Source: Cercis canadensis (lineage: Eukaryota > Streptophyta > Magnoliopsida > Fabales > Fabaceae). From it: DNA of 64,000 nt. Made by a program: the position numbers and the translations under genes. Position 1 is the first letter of the stretch. Each line of letters starts with the position of its first letter. The stretch is taken from assembly GCA_003255065.1 (NCBI GenBank), contig QAOA01008484.1, positions 105,259 to 169,258 of the forward strand, written 5' to 3'. Below the pieces are notes generated by a model. It searched no databases. It was not told the DNA's origin and saw only the letters and a list, made by a program, of their open reading frames with translations. Of the stretch, positions 32,997 through 45,614 are shown piece by piece.

Positions 32997-34423
32997 TGAT
33001 GAACACACTTTTTATATAATAGTTATCCCTCATACTTAGTCTTTTAAACCTCTTTTGGGCTGAATTGCATAGACTTAGACCTCATTTCATGACTTTGGAT
33101 CCATTTATGCTTAATTGCAATTTCCAGCAATACTGGGCATTATATGCTGTCTCTGTGTTTCATGCATATCTTGAGTTCTGGATGTCTAAAAATTCCGAGT
33201 CATACCTTGTTGGAAAGCTGAGAGAATTGTCTACAACTTTCTTTCAGGGCTCCAAAGCTAATTCGGACGTTCAGAAGGTCATATGCAGCCTGGAAGCCAG
33301 AGAAGACATGCTGTCGCAGGATCCTGACCTACATGCAGTATTTGGGTCATAACTTGAGTTGTGGATGTCATATGGACCTGAAACTAGTACCATTGGAAAG
33401 CTAACAGACATAGATTCAATTGATATGAATACTGGTTCACCATATTTTATGTGGAAGATGGTCTTATTTGCTGTGCAAGTTAGCTGACGGTTCCAGACAC
33501 CTTTTGCCACTTAAATGGGCCTAACTTCCTCATGACAAGTCCAAATGGGCCCAAACCAAAGCCCAATTGAAGCTAAGGCCCATGGGAACAAGTGTGCCCT
33601 AAGGGCAATTTGGGTGTGCATGTAAATTTGGAGGTCTATATCAGCAAGAGGGGGCAGCCGAAATTCAGAAGGAAGGAATTAGATATTTTAGACAGCTTTC
33701 TAGTCTTTCCTTAGTCTCTAAGTTTTCTCTTAGATATTTTGTAAGAACTCAGCTCTTCTTGTTCATGGAGGGCTAAATCATCATATCAATCCAGGTTTTG
33801 CTATTCTGATTATTGATTTTGAGATTATGTGTTGTTGTTCTTCATTTTAGTTGTTAATCAAGTTCTTTCAATCCTCTGAAATATTCTGTTTGAATTGCTT
33901 AATTCGGATTGGATTATTCATGTGTTCATATTCTGTTTGCATGTGATAAAAGAGGATTGTATGGTTAATTAATGGTTCTAAGCTTGGACGGATTAATTAC
34001 CTTGGCTGGATTCAGGACTTAGGTTAAACTGGACTTGAATGTTTGCTTAATTCATTTAGTCCCTTGTTGAACCGAATTCTGGTTGCTTAACCAGTAGACA
34101 TCCATAGAACATTGAGAGGCTTCTTGATATGTTTTAAAGGCCAAGAACATGGTTAATAATTAAATGGATCCTTGGAAATCAAGGATGGATCAAAATCAGA
34201 ATTAGTTAAGACTTGGATTGGTTGCTTTCTCTTAAAACTCTACCACTGATAATTAATTTTTGTTAATCACATAAACAAACACAACCCCCCTGTTTATATG
34301 CTTCTCCATATGATTCACTAAATAGAACAATCCTTAGGTTCGACTTAGGGCTACCCTTTGCTGCAAATAGCTTAGGAACCGACCTTACACTTAATTAATT
34401 TGAGGAGCCTCGGCAGCTCATCA
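32997..34423 (+). mobile_element. Solo LTR of the gag-only element family, 1427 bp
   Basis: Starts TGATGAACACAC and ends GGCAGCTCATCA, in plus (LTR-sense) orientation. It is flanked by AAGAG at 32992-32996 and 34424-34428, an exact 5-bp target duplication. It is highly similar to the LTRs at 13003 and 19967, so it arose by LTR-LTR recombination after a full insertion into the mitochondrial-like block. TATA-like TCTATATCAG near 33636. Confidence 0.95.
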
Positions 34424-34428
34424 AAGAG

Positions 34429-35544
34429 AATAGTTTAAAAGGCTTTGAAATAGTCCGTTGAATCAATCAAAATCATATCCATCTCTGGGACATGGGAACC
34501 GGTTCCTTCTTAAGTTTTTATGGTACACATAGGTCCATTGGTAGCCGAAAGTTAGAACAACATAAGCTATTCCTAAACTGTTTGAGTGCTAGCTCCTTTT
34601 GTTGAGGTTTCAACCAACGTTTTCGAGGCCATGCTTGCAGGGTATTTTCTCTTTGTTCACTTCGTACACCCAGAGCTACTCATTGCGTTATCGCTCTTTT
34701 CACTCCCTCTGGGGATTCTATCTTGTCTCATCAGTCATTGAAGGAAAATTTTTTATATAAGCATGAGAAAGAGCAAATTCAACTTAAGACATTGATGGTT
34801 TTGTTTAGTTTAAGGGTAGCCAGAAAATAAAAGCATTATCAACAGCAAATGCCATACACCTGTAATTAATAGCATAGATGGTGGAAGGTGAAGAGGTCAA
34901 GTTAGAGGTAACGGTTGAACGCTAAACTGCTTCTCAACTCTTAGATCATTTTCAAGGCCATTGTTCTGGATAGAAATCTGCATGTTATGCACCCAATAGA
35001 ATAGTATCTGCCATACATTAAGGTGAAATGTGGCGATTTGAAGCTTGATACACAAGCAATGAAACAATGCATTGAATTTGATTGAAGTAGGAATAGTTCC
35101 TTTAGGTGTTCCCCTGTATAGTGAGTCTAGTACTTTGCTTGATGGAAGCACTAGGGGAATGTCTTCTTAGTATCACTCCCCTCTTGTCATTAATCGAACA
35201 CAACCATAAAAAAAGGCATATTTTTTTTCTTGGAGAAAGGCATGTTTTGGATTCATGCAATGATATTAGAATTCTACTATCTTTTTGTAATCAAACTATA
35301 TACGAGTTCTAGCCTTTGTCTCGCACTAATGCCTTATTATATTGTGCACTTGTTGCGTTCAATACCTAGTTATCAAGCACAGAGAAAAAAAGGATCTATG
35401 TTGGCGCAATACCAAATGCCTTAAGAATTTATTGTCCCTTCACCCCAAAAGCTTGCCTATGGAAGTTCCTACGACCAAAGCTAATGCCTCAAGTACGTAG
35501 ACATTAAGAGACAAACAAGTATGCAGGGCAAGGTGTTCACCGAT
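34429..35544. other. Mitochondrial-like DNA (NUMT), block 2
   Basis: Continues block 1 across the solo LTR. No gene was recognised. The right border is the solo Tat-type LTR at 35545. Confidence 0.5.
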
Positions 35545-38500
35545 TGTAGACGTCGTATTTTGTCCGGGGTTGATACACATTTTCAAAAAAAATAAAATAA
35601 AAAAATATTTTTTGATTATGTTTTAGTGGAAAATTTTGATTTTAAGGTCTTTAAAGTCTCTTTTAGCTTTTGGATCAAAGTTTTGGTTTTTAGGCATTGT
35701 CTCACTTCATTTTAATACAAATTAGGAAGCTCTTTGGTCTGTTTACTTTAAATTTGAGTTTGGGGTCTTTTGACCAATTTAATTTTTTTTGAATACTTTG
35801 TTTTGACATAAAAATTATAATTTTCTAGGTTTTTAGTGATTTTGGTTCAAAACTCAATTTTTGGGCTTGACTTGTCATGCTAAAACCCTAGTTTAGGGGC
35901 TTTTGGGCTCACCTATTTTTTTTTTTCTAATGTTTTTGGGCCAAATAAATTATATATGTTTGTTGGACTATTTAATTTGTTTGAGTTTTAATTTGGGACC
36001 AATTGGACCAATTTAGGTCCAAGGTTGAGCTCTTTGGACTCATTTTGACCTAATTTGACCCATTAGAGTTTTTGTGATTTTTATTTTTAATCAAAAAATC
36101 AAATATATTTGTTAAAAATCTAGAGGAGGTCAGCTAGGGTTTAAATAATTTTCTCAAGCATAAGTGAAAAGATCTAACCTCAAGGAAGCTTCATAGAAGT
36201 TGCTTGTGCAAGAGAATTTTGGAAAAATTGCTAATAGGGGCTTCTTAACCTTATTTTTGCATAAAAAAAATATAAATTATAGGGGCTGAAGTCTGTAATT
36301 TGGTTAGGGCATTTTGGGGAATAATTATTAGATTTTTCACATGCCAAGGCTAAAGGAAAGTGGGAGGAAGGTGCAAAAGGGGTATGAAAGGACCAAACTA
36401 CCATCAACTTGCTCTCTAAGTTGAGAGGACTAATTGCATTTAGAGAAAAGAGAGGAGAAAGCCTCATACAATAATATGCTCTCAAGGTGAAAACAAGAAG
36501 GAAGAGAAAGAACTTGAAAAAAAAATAGATCAAAGAAAGGAAAGTTGAGAGTTCTTGAGTGTTCTTGATAATTTTGGAGAGAAAAATAAGAAATCAAGAG
36601 AGGTTTGAGCTTCTTGGAGTTGGGTTCTACACCTTTGAGCAAGGAAGAGGAGTTTTCTTGAAGAACACTAGGTAACCTTCACTCTTCTCTTTATTTCTTA
36701 TCATTCTCTTATGGGTTTTTGTTTGAATTCATGTGAAATATATGTTTCTTTTTTATTTCCCTCTTGAATGTCTCTATTCATTTTAATTCCATGAGTTTCA
36801 TTTTGATTTTTGTTATTTTTCTCCTCTCTTGAATATCCTCTTGATATTTTGGTTTAGGGAGATTATGTTTAGTTTCTATTTTGATTTTGGTTGAGTACTT
36901 AGTTTATTGTTGTTTTGCTTATTTTTACTATATGACATGATTTTGTTTAGGGTTGGTCTTTTTCTAGCATGGTCTTGGTTGATGGTATTGCAAGTTTTAC
37001 ATGTTTGCTGCCCTATTATTGTTTTGGTACCATTTGTCATGTCTTGTTGGAATGAGCATGTTTCTTGTGCATTTCTTTTGAGTATTTTGTTTGTTTTGTC
37101 TTTGTTTTCTTGAATGTGTTTTAGGGTTCTTGATTAAAAATTAAAGTGATGCTTGACCTTTCTTGAAAACTGTGTTTTGGTCTTAATCTTTTGACTTTTG
37201 TCATGTTTAAAATCGAATTGGTCAATTGGGATAGTAGTTATCAAATTTGGTTTCTAAATGGTCATTCTCGGACCTGTCAATCCAACACTGGCAGTGGTCG
37301 GTCTTTTGACTATAACTTCCGTTTTATAACACCAAATGACATTATTCTTATTTTGTTAGAACCCTAAGATGTGTATATTTCATGTGTATAAATTTCATAT
37401 CTTTTGCATGTCGAATTTGCTCCCAGTTTTAATTTCCAATTGGCTATTTTAACTGTACTGTGAAATTGCTACTTGATTTTGGCAGTGTTCTATTGTTTGG
37501 CCATAACTTGAGTTAGGGAGCTCATTTTTGTATGATTTTTGATCCTTTAGAACCATACGACGTTTTTACATGTCATGTAAAATTTTGGGGTCAAATTGTA
37601 TTGACATGTATTCCTAGATTTCTTTACAAGTTTTCCCTGTTTTATGTTTTATTTTTTGTCTTTGTTATTCTTTTTTTTTTTTCTCTTTATTCTACCCTGT
37701 GTTTACCTGCTGTCCTTTCTTCTTTTTTGGGACTATTTGCATGCTAATTAGGTGTGTATGTTAATTTATCTATTTAACTAAATGTTGTTACCTTATTTTA
37801 CATGTCATTTTAATGTTTGTTTTTTTACTATTAATAGTTGCCATATGTGCTTTAATATTGTATGTCTTTTCACTATAAGTTGACATGTTCCTTGCTTTAT
37901 CTTGTCATTCATTGTGATGTGTTGTGGCTGCTCAATTGCTTATGCATATGTGACATTTGATTTTTCATTTTGAGCCAACTAATGTGTGTTCTATGTGAAA
38001 GGGAGTTACAATCCTTGGGTCATTAGCCAAACCCTAAGGTGATTAGGAGTGTCGGAGAGCTTTTCTTTATTTTGATTATATTTGTCAATTATGTACCCCT
38101 TCCCTATTGGACAAGGATAAATATTGTAATACTTAAAATTATGCATTTGCACCACATACAAAAAATAACACATATGTCGTGTAGTATTTGTATGCCCCTT
38201 CACTTATCATGGAAAGATAGGGCGAGTCAGTCCTATATGGGATGCCTTTCTCTATTCGATCTAGGTGAAGGTAGCACCATCCTGGACGGTTGCTTCATGC
38301 GATGAAGGGGTGAAAGGATTTAGGTCTCGCTAGAAAATTCATGCATTGTATGTTTAATTTCTTTGTTTTTATTTTATCAGATATTCTTGTAACAATTTAT
38401 TATTCTGGGGTAAATAAAATATACATTTTTGGCTATATCTTGTTCGCACAACTAATTTAGGGTAACCGTCTCTAGACGGATGCTATGGGGTGCTTAACAC

Positions 38501-38695
38501 CTTCCCCACGCATAAACAGACTCTCGAACTCTCTCTGGTTCACAGACCATTTTTTTATTATTAAAAAAGAAATTTCCAATTGTTCCCCATTTTTCTAATA
38601 CAATTAGTGGCGACTCCAAATTTTCTTTCGAAAACTAGTCTTTTTCTTTAAAGTCCGTCATCCGCATCGTAGCGACTTTCGAGTACGTTGTGACA
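35545..38695 (+). mobile_element. Solo Tat-type LTR, 3151 bp
   Basis: Starts TGTAGACGTCGTATTTTGTC and ends GAGTACGTTGTGACA. The same termini in reverse orientation bound the LTR at 40490-42466, and variant termini bound the one at 52054-54569. The flanks CCGAT (35540-35544) and CTGAT (38696-38700) are a 5-bp target duplication with one C-to-T change. The conserved GTGGCGACTCC box lies near 38607 close to the LTR 3' end. No primer site or coding region is attached. Confidence 0.82.
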
Positions 38696-38759
38696 CTGAT
38701 CGAAAACCCTTTAAAGGGCTTGAAGCATATTGCACTGACGCTAAAATGTACGTGGTGAC
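38696..38759. other. Short mitochondrial-like segment, block 3
   Basis: About 60 bp between the solo LTR and the CACTA terminus. It is presumed a continuation of the invaded block because the solo LTR's target duplication matches on its left. Confidence 0.35.
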
Positions 38760-40489
38760 CAACTACAAGAAAACAACAAATTTCTCACGGACTTCCACTC
38801 TGTGAGAAAATTAAGCGATTTCTCACCGAATTTCTAATGGAATTGGAGAGTTTAGAATTTCTCATGGAATTTCTCACAGAATGAGGCATCCAGAGAAATA
38901 TCCGAAAGAAAGTTCGTGAGAAAGGGCATCCTAACTGTCCTTATAATTGCGGCCAGGGTTCTTATGGATGATGTTCGTGAGAAAATTGGACATTTTCTCA
39001 TGGAATTTCTTATAGCGTTGATTTTTGTCAAAAATTTTGAGAGAAAATTCGTGAGAAATGCGTTGCACACCGTTTCACTTAAATTTTGGATTTTAGGGTT
39101 TTTTTCTTACGGATATATTTTGTGAGAAATTTCATGAGAAATTTTGCATTTCATCTTCCTTAGGCAGCTGCAGCCTCCATTTTCAAAACTTCAAATTTTT
39201 CCTTTCCTTTGTTTTCTATCTCTCTCTCCTCATAGCAAATTTGCACCATTTTAGGAGTGGGTGCTTGGGTTTTAGGGCACACCACCTCTCATTTTAGTCT
39301 ACCAGTTCAAATTTCTCACATTTAGCTCATTGAGGTAGGTTCCATTATCCCTCTCTTGTCTTTGTTTTTTATGCGTCTTTCCCTCTGAATTGTGTGTGAA
39401 TGTGCATGGACATTATGTGTTTTAGCTGTTTGGAATGTTTATTGGTGATTTTAGATGACATTGGAGTTGTTTTGGATGTGGTTGAATAATGTAGGTTGAT
39501 GGCGGAATTTGGGTAGTGAAATTGGAAATAAATTTGATGTCATTTGTTAAGATTAGGTTGGAGTTTTTGTTATATGATTGATGTATAACAATTTTGGATT
39601 TTTTTATTCTTTTAGAATGGTGAATGATTTATTGGATTTTTTTTGGGGGCTTATGTGCAAATTTCTTGATTTAAATTGGAAATGAATTTTGTTCATTTTT
39701 GTTGAAATTTAATTGGGGCTTTTGTTATGTGAATGATTTGAAATAAATATGCTAATTTGTTGGTTTTTTTTAATGGTGTAGAATTAGTTTTGTAATTTTG
39801 CCTATTGCTGTGTAACTTTTAGGCGTAGAGCTATGTAATTTCTTGATTTCTATATAAATCTATTCTTATTTTGTTTCGTGTTCTTGCTTACTTCTGTGGA
39901 ATGTTGATTTCTTGAATTGCTCAAGTTTAAGGGAGACTTTGCCAAAATTTTGGTGTATGGTTTAGAGGTTTAAGTGTTAGGATTTAGAGTTTATGATTTT
40001 GGGGTTAGGGTTTAGGGTCTAAGTGTTTAGGGTTTAGGGGTTTGGTAATTTATTTTCATTTTAATTTGTGCTAACTCTTTGTATGACAGATGTTAGACTC
40101 TCCACGCCGTTCATCTCCAGTAGTAGTGCCCTCCAAGAAGGACAACGGAAAGGTTGTTGCTTGGCCATCTCAAACCAAGACAACCTTGCCCTTATTTATG
40201 CCAACTCCAAGGTTGGCACACTCATCGTCCCCCACTGCAACCCAAAAGGGGTCAGTACCTGTGACCTCGAGCAGCGCATCCTCTACGGCTGGAGCGTCAT
40301 CTCACACCAGTCCGACCATCTCAAACTCCCTGTCGCCCGATGCTAGAGTGGCTGATGGTTGCTTATGGATATGGCCACATAGGAATAAGAAGTAAGTTAG
40401 TCCTAATGTAATCATTATAATATAAATGTTTATAGTTCATTCTACGTGTGTGACCATTTACTTTTTTTTTTTGGTGGCTTTATTCCTTT
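38760..40489 (+). mobile_element. CACTA transposon, 5' end, truncated
   Basis: Begins CAACTACAAGAAAAC (CACTACAAGAAAA with an extra A). Palindromic subterminal repeats built on TTTCTCACGG / CGTGAGAAA occur at about 38780-39145. A 5' UTR and a transposase-like first exon follow (40090-40395). The element is cut at 40489 by a Tat-type LTR; its 3' end was not found. It inserted in the mitochondrial-like block. Confidence 0.7.
40090..40395 (+). pseudogene. CACTA transposase-like N-terminal exon
   Basis: Encodes SPRRSSPVVVPSKKDNG, a Ser/Pro/Thr-rich linker and VADGCLWIWPHRNKK, resembling the xDGRxWIxPDG segment of plant En/Spm-type Ptta proteins. The frame ends at an AAGTAAG donor-like site near 40390, so it may be a first exon. 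The rest is missing because of the insertion at 40490. Confidence 0.5.
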
Positions 40490-42466
40490 TGTCACAACGT
40501 ACCCAAGAGTCACTACGACGTAGATGGTTGATTGAATTTAAAAGGATTAGTTTTCAAAGAAAACTTGGAATCACCACCAATTGTTTAGGAAAATAAGGTA
40601 CAATTGGAAATTCTTTTTATTTTTTTTTTAAAATAGTCTACAAACCGGAGATGGGTTCGGGAGTCTATTTATGCGCGGGGAAGGTGTTAGGCACCCCACA
40701 ACATCCGCTAAAGATGGCTATTTTCGAGAAGGATACACATGTATAAATTCTAAGAACAATATATGTGAAAGCAACACGCCTCTTGACTCTAACAAATCAA
40801 GAATCACTTGAATTGGAGTTTTGCAACCTTAGATATAAAATAAAAACCAAGGGTTGCCAGGAAAACTGTCAAACCTGAAAATGCATAATATAAAATCAAT
40901 TCAAGAAAACCCAAAAGCAAGACATGCAAGGATCAACTATCTCATCAAAATCAAACCAAAACATAATCAAAACTTTCAAAAACTAAATATGCTCAAAGAG
41001 TCAATCAAAACAGAAAATGAACAAGAAGGAAATAGAAGCCAAAGATCCAAATTAAGCAAGATTAGAAGCAAAAACCAAAGGATTCAAAAGGATTTTCGAA
41101 AAATACACATGTTCATTGCACATTCACCATGAAAATAAAGCAAAGAGAGATGAAGAACATGTAATCAAAGTAAAACCAACATGAAAAGGGGCATTCAAGG
41201 AGAAAACAAGGCAAATCAAACATCTCACAATAAATTCAACCAAGCATACATGAAAAACCAAAAGAATAGAGGAAAAAGATGAAGATTACCTAAAGTTCTT
41301 CAAGAAATCCACTCCTTCTTGCTTAAAATGGTTGAACCCAACTTCAAGAAGCTAAAAACTCCTTTGATTTATCATTTTCTTCTAAAAAATGGGAAGGACA
41401 ACTTAAGAACACTTTGAAGTTTCTAAAGCTTTCACCATTTCTCCCTTTGTTTTCTCTCAACTTAGCTCTTTCGATTTTTTTTTCTCCAATCTCTCTCCTT
41501 CTTTGTGTTTCACAGTAGCTAGCTTATTCTTAGGCTCTTTTCTCTTTTTTTTTTTTTTTCTCTTAAGCAATCAGCCTTCTCAATTTGGAGAGCAAATTAG
41601 GGGTAAAGTAGTTATTTCCTATGCCCATTGCACCTTTATCCCACTTTCTTTTAGCCTAGCCATGTGAAAAATCCATAAATTATTCCTCAAAAAGCCCCTG
41701 ACCGAATTCCCTCATCAGCCCTCTCAATTTGTATTTTTTTTTTCATTTTAAACAAGAAACCCTAAAAATAGCACTTTCCTTGAAGTTTTCTTTGGTGAGC
41801 ATCTTCAATGAAGCTTCCTAGATGCTAACCCTTTTGAATTGTACTTAGGAATATTTCTCCAACCTTGGTTGAACCTCCATTCAGATTTTCTACAAATTTA
41901 TTTAATTTTTTTTTATTGAAAATAAAAACCACAAAACCCTAATTGACTAATTGGGCCGAATTAGGTCAAATTGAGCCTAAAGGGCTCAACCTTGGACCTA
42001 AGTTAGTCCAATTGGTCCTAAATTAAACCTCAAACATATTAAATAGTCCAGCAAACATATATAATTTATTTGGACCAAAAAATTAGAAAAACAAAAAAAA
42101 TTAAGTGGGTCCCAAAAGCCCCAAACTAGGGTTTAGCATAATAGGCCAAACCCAAAACATGAGTTTTGACCCAAAATCACTAAAAGCCCATAAAATTATA
42201 ATTTTTATGTCCAAAAAAAATATTTGAAGAAAATCAAATGAGCCAAGAGGCCCCAAACTTGGTTAAAACAAAAAAGGCCTAAAAAGCCTCAAAACTTGTG
42301 TTGAAATAAAATGAGTCAATGCCTAAAGACCAAAACTTTGATCCAAAGGCTAAATGGGGCCTTGAAGACCTCAAAAATCAATTTTTTTTTCTTTTATATT
42401 TGAAAACATAATTTTTGAATTTTAAATAAAATGTGTAACACCCTTGGACAAAATACGGTGTCTACA
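40490..42466 (-). repeat. Tat-type 3' LTR, 1977 bp
   Basis: The plus strand begins TGTCACAACGTACCC and ends ACAAAATACGGTGTCTACA, the reverse complement of the termini of the LTR at 35545-38695. The flanking polypurine-like tract in element sense is AAATAGGGACAAT at 42467-42479. Confidence 0.8.
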
Positions 42467-42659
42467 ATTGTCCCTATTTACATGTTTCCTTGTAGAAGGG
42501 CATGATAGGCTATTGCTTGTCATGATATTCGTATAAGAATATGTAAAGATAAAAAAAATGAGTGTTTTGTCCGAGGAACTATCAAAAGTCCTAAGTTTGA
42601 AAATGTCAATCAAAATAGTTGAAATCATAAAAGGGCATGAATTATAAGTCGATGAAAAT

Positions 42660-43310
42660 CATGAATCTTACCTGGTAGAAATGTAAATCAGCTGAAATGT
42701 AAATCTCATATGCCTGAAATATAAATTGACTGAAAAGTAAACCTCATATATCTGAAACGTAAACTGACTGAAAAGTAAATCTTATATGGCTGAAAATGTA
42801 AATCTCATATGGTAGAAATGTAAATTGATTGAAAAGTAAATCTCATATGACAGAAAATGTAAATCTCATATGAAAGAAATGTAAATTGACTGAAAAGTAA
42901 AGCTCATATGACTGAAACACAAATTGACTAAAAAGTAAATATCATGTGGCTGAAAATGTAAATCTCATATGGCAGAAAATATAAATTTCATATGGCAGAA
43001 ATGTGAATTGATTGAAAAGTAAATCTCATATGGCAGGAAATTGGTATTGGCATGAAAATGTAAATTAATAGAAAAACGTATTGACATAAAATTGTAAATT
43101 GGCAGAAAAATGTATTGGCGGGAAATTTTAAATTGGCTTGAAATTGCAAATTGGCAAAAAATTGTATTGGCAAGAAATTATAAATTGGCAGGAAATTTTA
43201 AATTGACAGAAAATTATATTGGCATGAAATTATAAATTGGCAAGAAATTGTAAATTGTCAAGAAATTTTATTGGTGGAAAAATGTATTGGCAGAAAATTT
43301 AAAACCAGGG
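42660..43310. repeat. Tandem array in the Tat-type 3' region
   Basis: Alternating units such as TGTAAATCTCATATGGCAGA and TGTAAATTGACTGAAAAG fill 42660-43040. A shorter unit of about 18 bp (AAATTGGCAAGAAATT type) fills 43040-43300. Units are degenerate. Confidence 0.8.
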
Positions 43311-45614
43311 TGCTTGATATGCAAGAAAATGTTATGAATGGTGAATGCCTAAATGATAATGAGAAAGCGGGTCAATGCCCAAAATGTTGTGGAAAATAAA
43401 ATACTGTGTTAAAGCCCAAAACTGCAAGGGTGTGAAAATTTGTGGGTCAAAGCCCATACTTAAATTAAAGACATTGAATTTGGAAAGTGTAAGTTGCTCG
43501 CTCAATGAAAAATTTGCTCAATCAAATTTTGCCTCAGTTTAGGTTTAGTCTAAGAGATTGCTTTCTGTATGAATTTTTATCAATGTTAATCCTTGGCAAG
43601 GATCATGGTACTACTTTAAGCCAATTCTTCAAATATTAATGATTGTCATGTCAATTGAGTAAAGATCATTCTTATTTTATTTTGTAAAATTAATGAAATG
43701 AATTATGCATTAAAGAAATGATAGAGATGAGACAAGACTTATGCCCCTTGATTTATACAAATGAACTTATTAAGGATAAAGCTGTGCAAGAAATGAATTT
43801 TGGGCCACCAAAATTTGCCCCAGTGTCAGGCGTTGGGGAGGAGCATAGAGATAAAAGTTAAGATATGGAGCACTTATTTCAATAGCTATAACATCTTATA
43901 AATTTGAAAAATGAAAATTTGCCCTAGTGTGAGGATTCGAAGATGTTCCCTTTGAGGGTCATGCAACTAATACAAAAAGGATTTTTCTTGAATCAGGCTT
44001 GACCTTAGTTTCATTTATTTTTCTGTTTTTTTTAAAAGAAAATTTCCCCTAGTTAACATTCAAGCAAACCAATTCTCAAAGAGGTCTTTAAAAGCTTGTA
44101 ATTGGGTCTTAGGGTAAAATGCTTTTATTTTAAAATAAAAGAATAAAGGCTCAAAACTTTATTTTGTCCTTTCTCTTATTTCTCCATTTTCTTCAATGTC
44201 TAATTCTAATAGGGTTTTATGCCAATATTCATTTGTTAAGAGGATGCTAAAAGGTTGTAATGGGGTTTTAGGGATGTAAGATATGCCTAATGAAATAAGG
44301 ATATAAATGTCTAAGCATTTTATGTTGGGACAACAATGAGAATCTTGTTTTTGATAACTTATGGTCTTCTAATTTTCTTTTTCTTGTCACTTGGATTACC
44401 TTTCCTATTTCTTAATCATTTGGAAGGAATATTTTTGTTGATTCTCTTTTTTTTTCTCTTTTTTTTTATTTCTTTTTTTGGGGAGAGAATTTTTTTCTCT
44501 CTTGAGGAGTTTTTTTTTTTTTTTTTTCAGNTTTTAGCAGAGTTTTCCTCTATTTTGCATTTCCTTTTCATTTTCACTTATTTTTCGGCAAGTCCATTAA
44601 GGTTTTGAAGACATTTTTAACAAGTTTATTTTTATTATACCCCGGGTATGATTCTCATCAGATATAAAGGAAAATTTAAAGCTCAAAGTGGTTTGACAAG
44701 GGATATGATGTGTTTGGATAGAAGAAAGGAAATAATTCTTGTTGGCATTTGAATATTGTCATGAAAGCTTATTGGAGTTCTACCATTCCCAAGGGAGTTC
44801 ATGAATCAGGAATTGAGAAATGATCTACTTTTTTCCAGCTCAAATGGGTAACTAAAGATACTCCGCAATGTTTGGGAGAAAAAAAATGTTTCTAATCATT
44901 GGAAGAGTTTGCTTGTAAGGCTCAATATTTGTTTGAAAACATACTTTATGATGAGGTCTTGAGTTTCTATCATTCTCATCTTTATCATCTTTGAATCAAT
45001 TGCAGCTTCTCAAAGGAAAGACTCACGAAGGTTTTTTTTTTTTTTTTGTGAAGAATTTTGAAGAAAAACTTTGAAAGAGAATTAGAATAGGAAAGATGGT
45101 GAATGGAAATGAATGATCATTGCATTAATGAAGTAAATAAAATAAGGTCCAAATGCAAAGTAAACTCAACTAGCCTTGGACTTTAGCTAACTAGAGCATG
45201 ATAGACATGACAAACGTTTAACAATGAAAGAAAAGACTTGAAGCAAGTCAAAACCCATGTTTAGAGAGATGAAAAGAGCTTGAGCACAAAACTTGAACCC
45301 TTTTATGAGACAAAACTTGATTGGGCTCCTTTTCTTTGAGGAAGCTATATTCAAAACTTTTCAATGAAAACTGCATGGAATGAATGAAAAAAAATGAGAT
45401 TTATGGAATGGGCAAGAGAAAAATGCATGACTTTTTTTAATTTTTTTTTCAAATGAGCACAATAAAAGCTTTGGTGCTTTGACGAGAAAAGATTGTACAA
45501 AAAAATTACTCTTGCCTTAGTGACGAATAAAGGAAGCTAATGACTATTTTATTTCAAAAATGATGCACATAGGTTGAAATGATGCACAAATGTATATAAC
45601 TTGCTTTAAAACAA
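43311..45614 (-). other. Non-coding 3' region of the truncated Tat-type element
   Basis: No coding potential seen. Contains T-rich tracts at 44450-44530 with one undetermined base (N) at 44531, and another T run near 45030-45048. The AAATTTGCCCCAGT phrase near 43810 is shared with 55830. Confidence 0.55.

Noticed and set aside
10770-39150. The CACTA ends at 11016 and 38760 as two ends of one transposon
   Set aside because: Their subterminal repeats are different, and both the oxidoreductase exon and mitochondrial-like DNA lie between them.
35545-42466. The LTRs at 35545-38695 and 40490-42466 as the pair of one element
   Set aside because: They are in opposite orientation, differ in length and interior, and the first has its own target duplication.
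44531-44531. Undetermined base N
   Set aside because: It lies in a T-rich tract and most likely reflects sequencing difficulty rather than biology.
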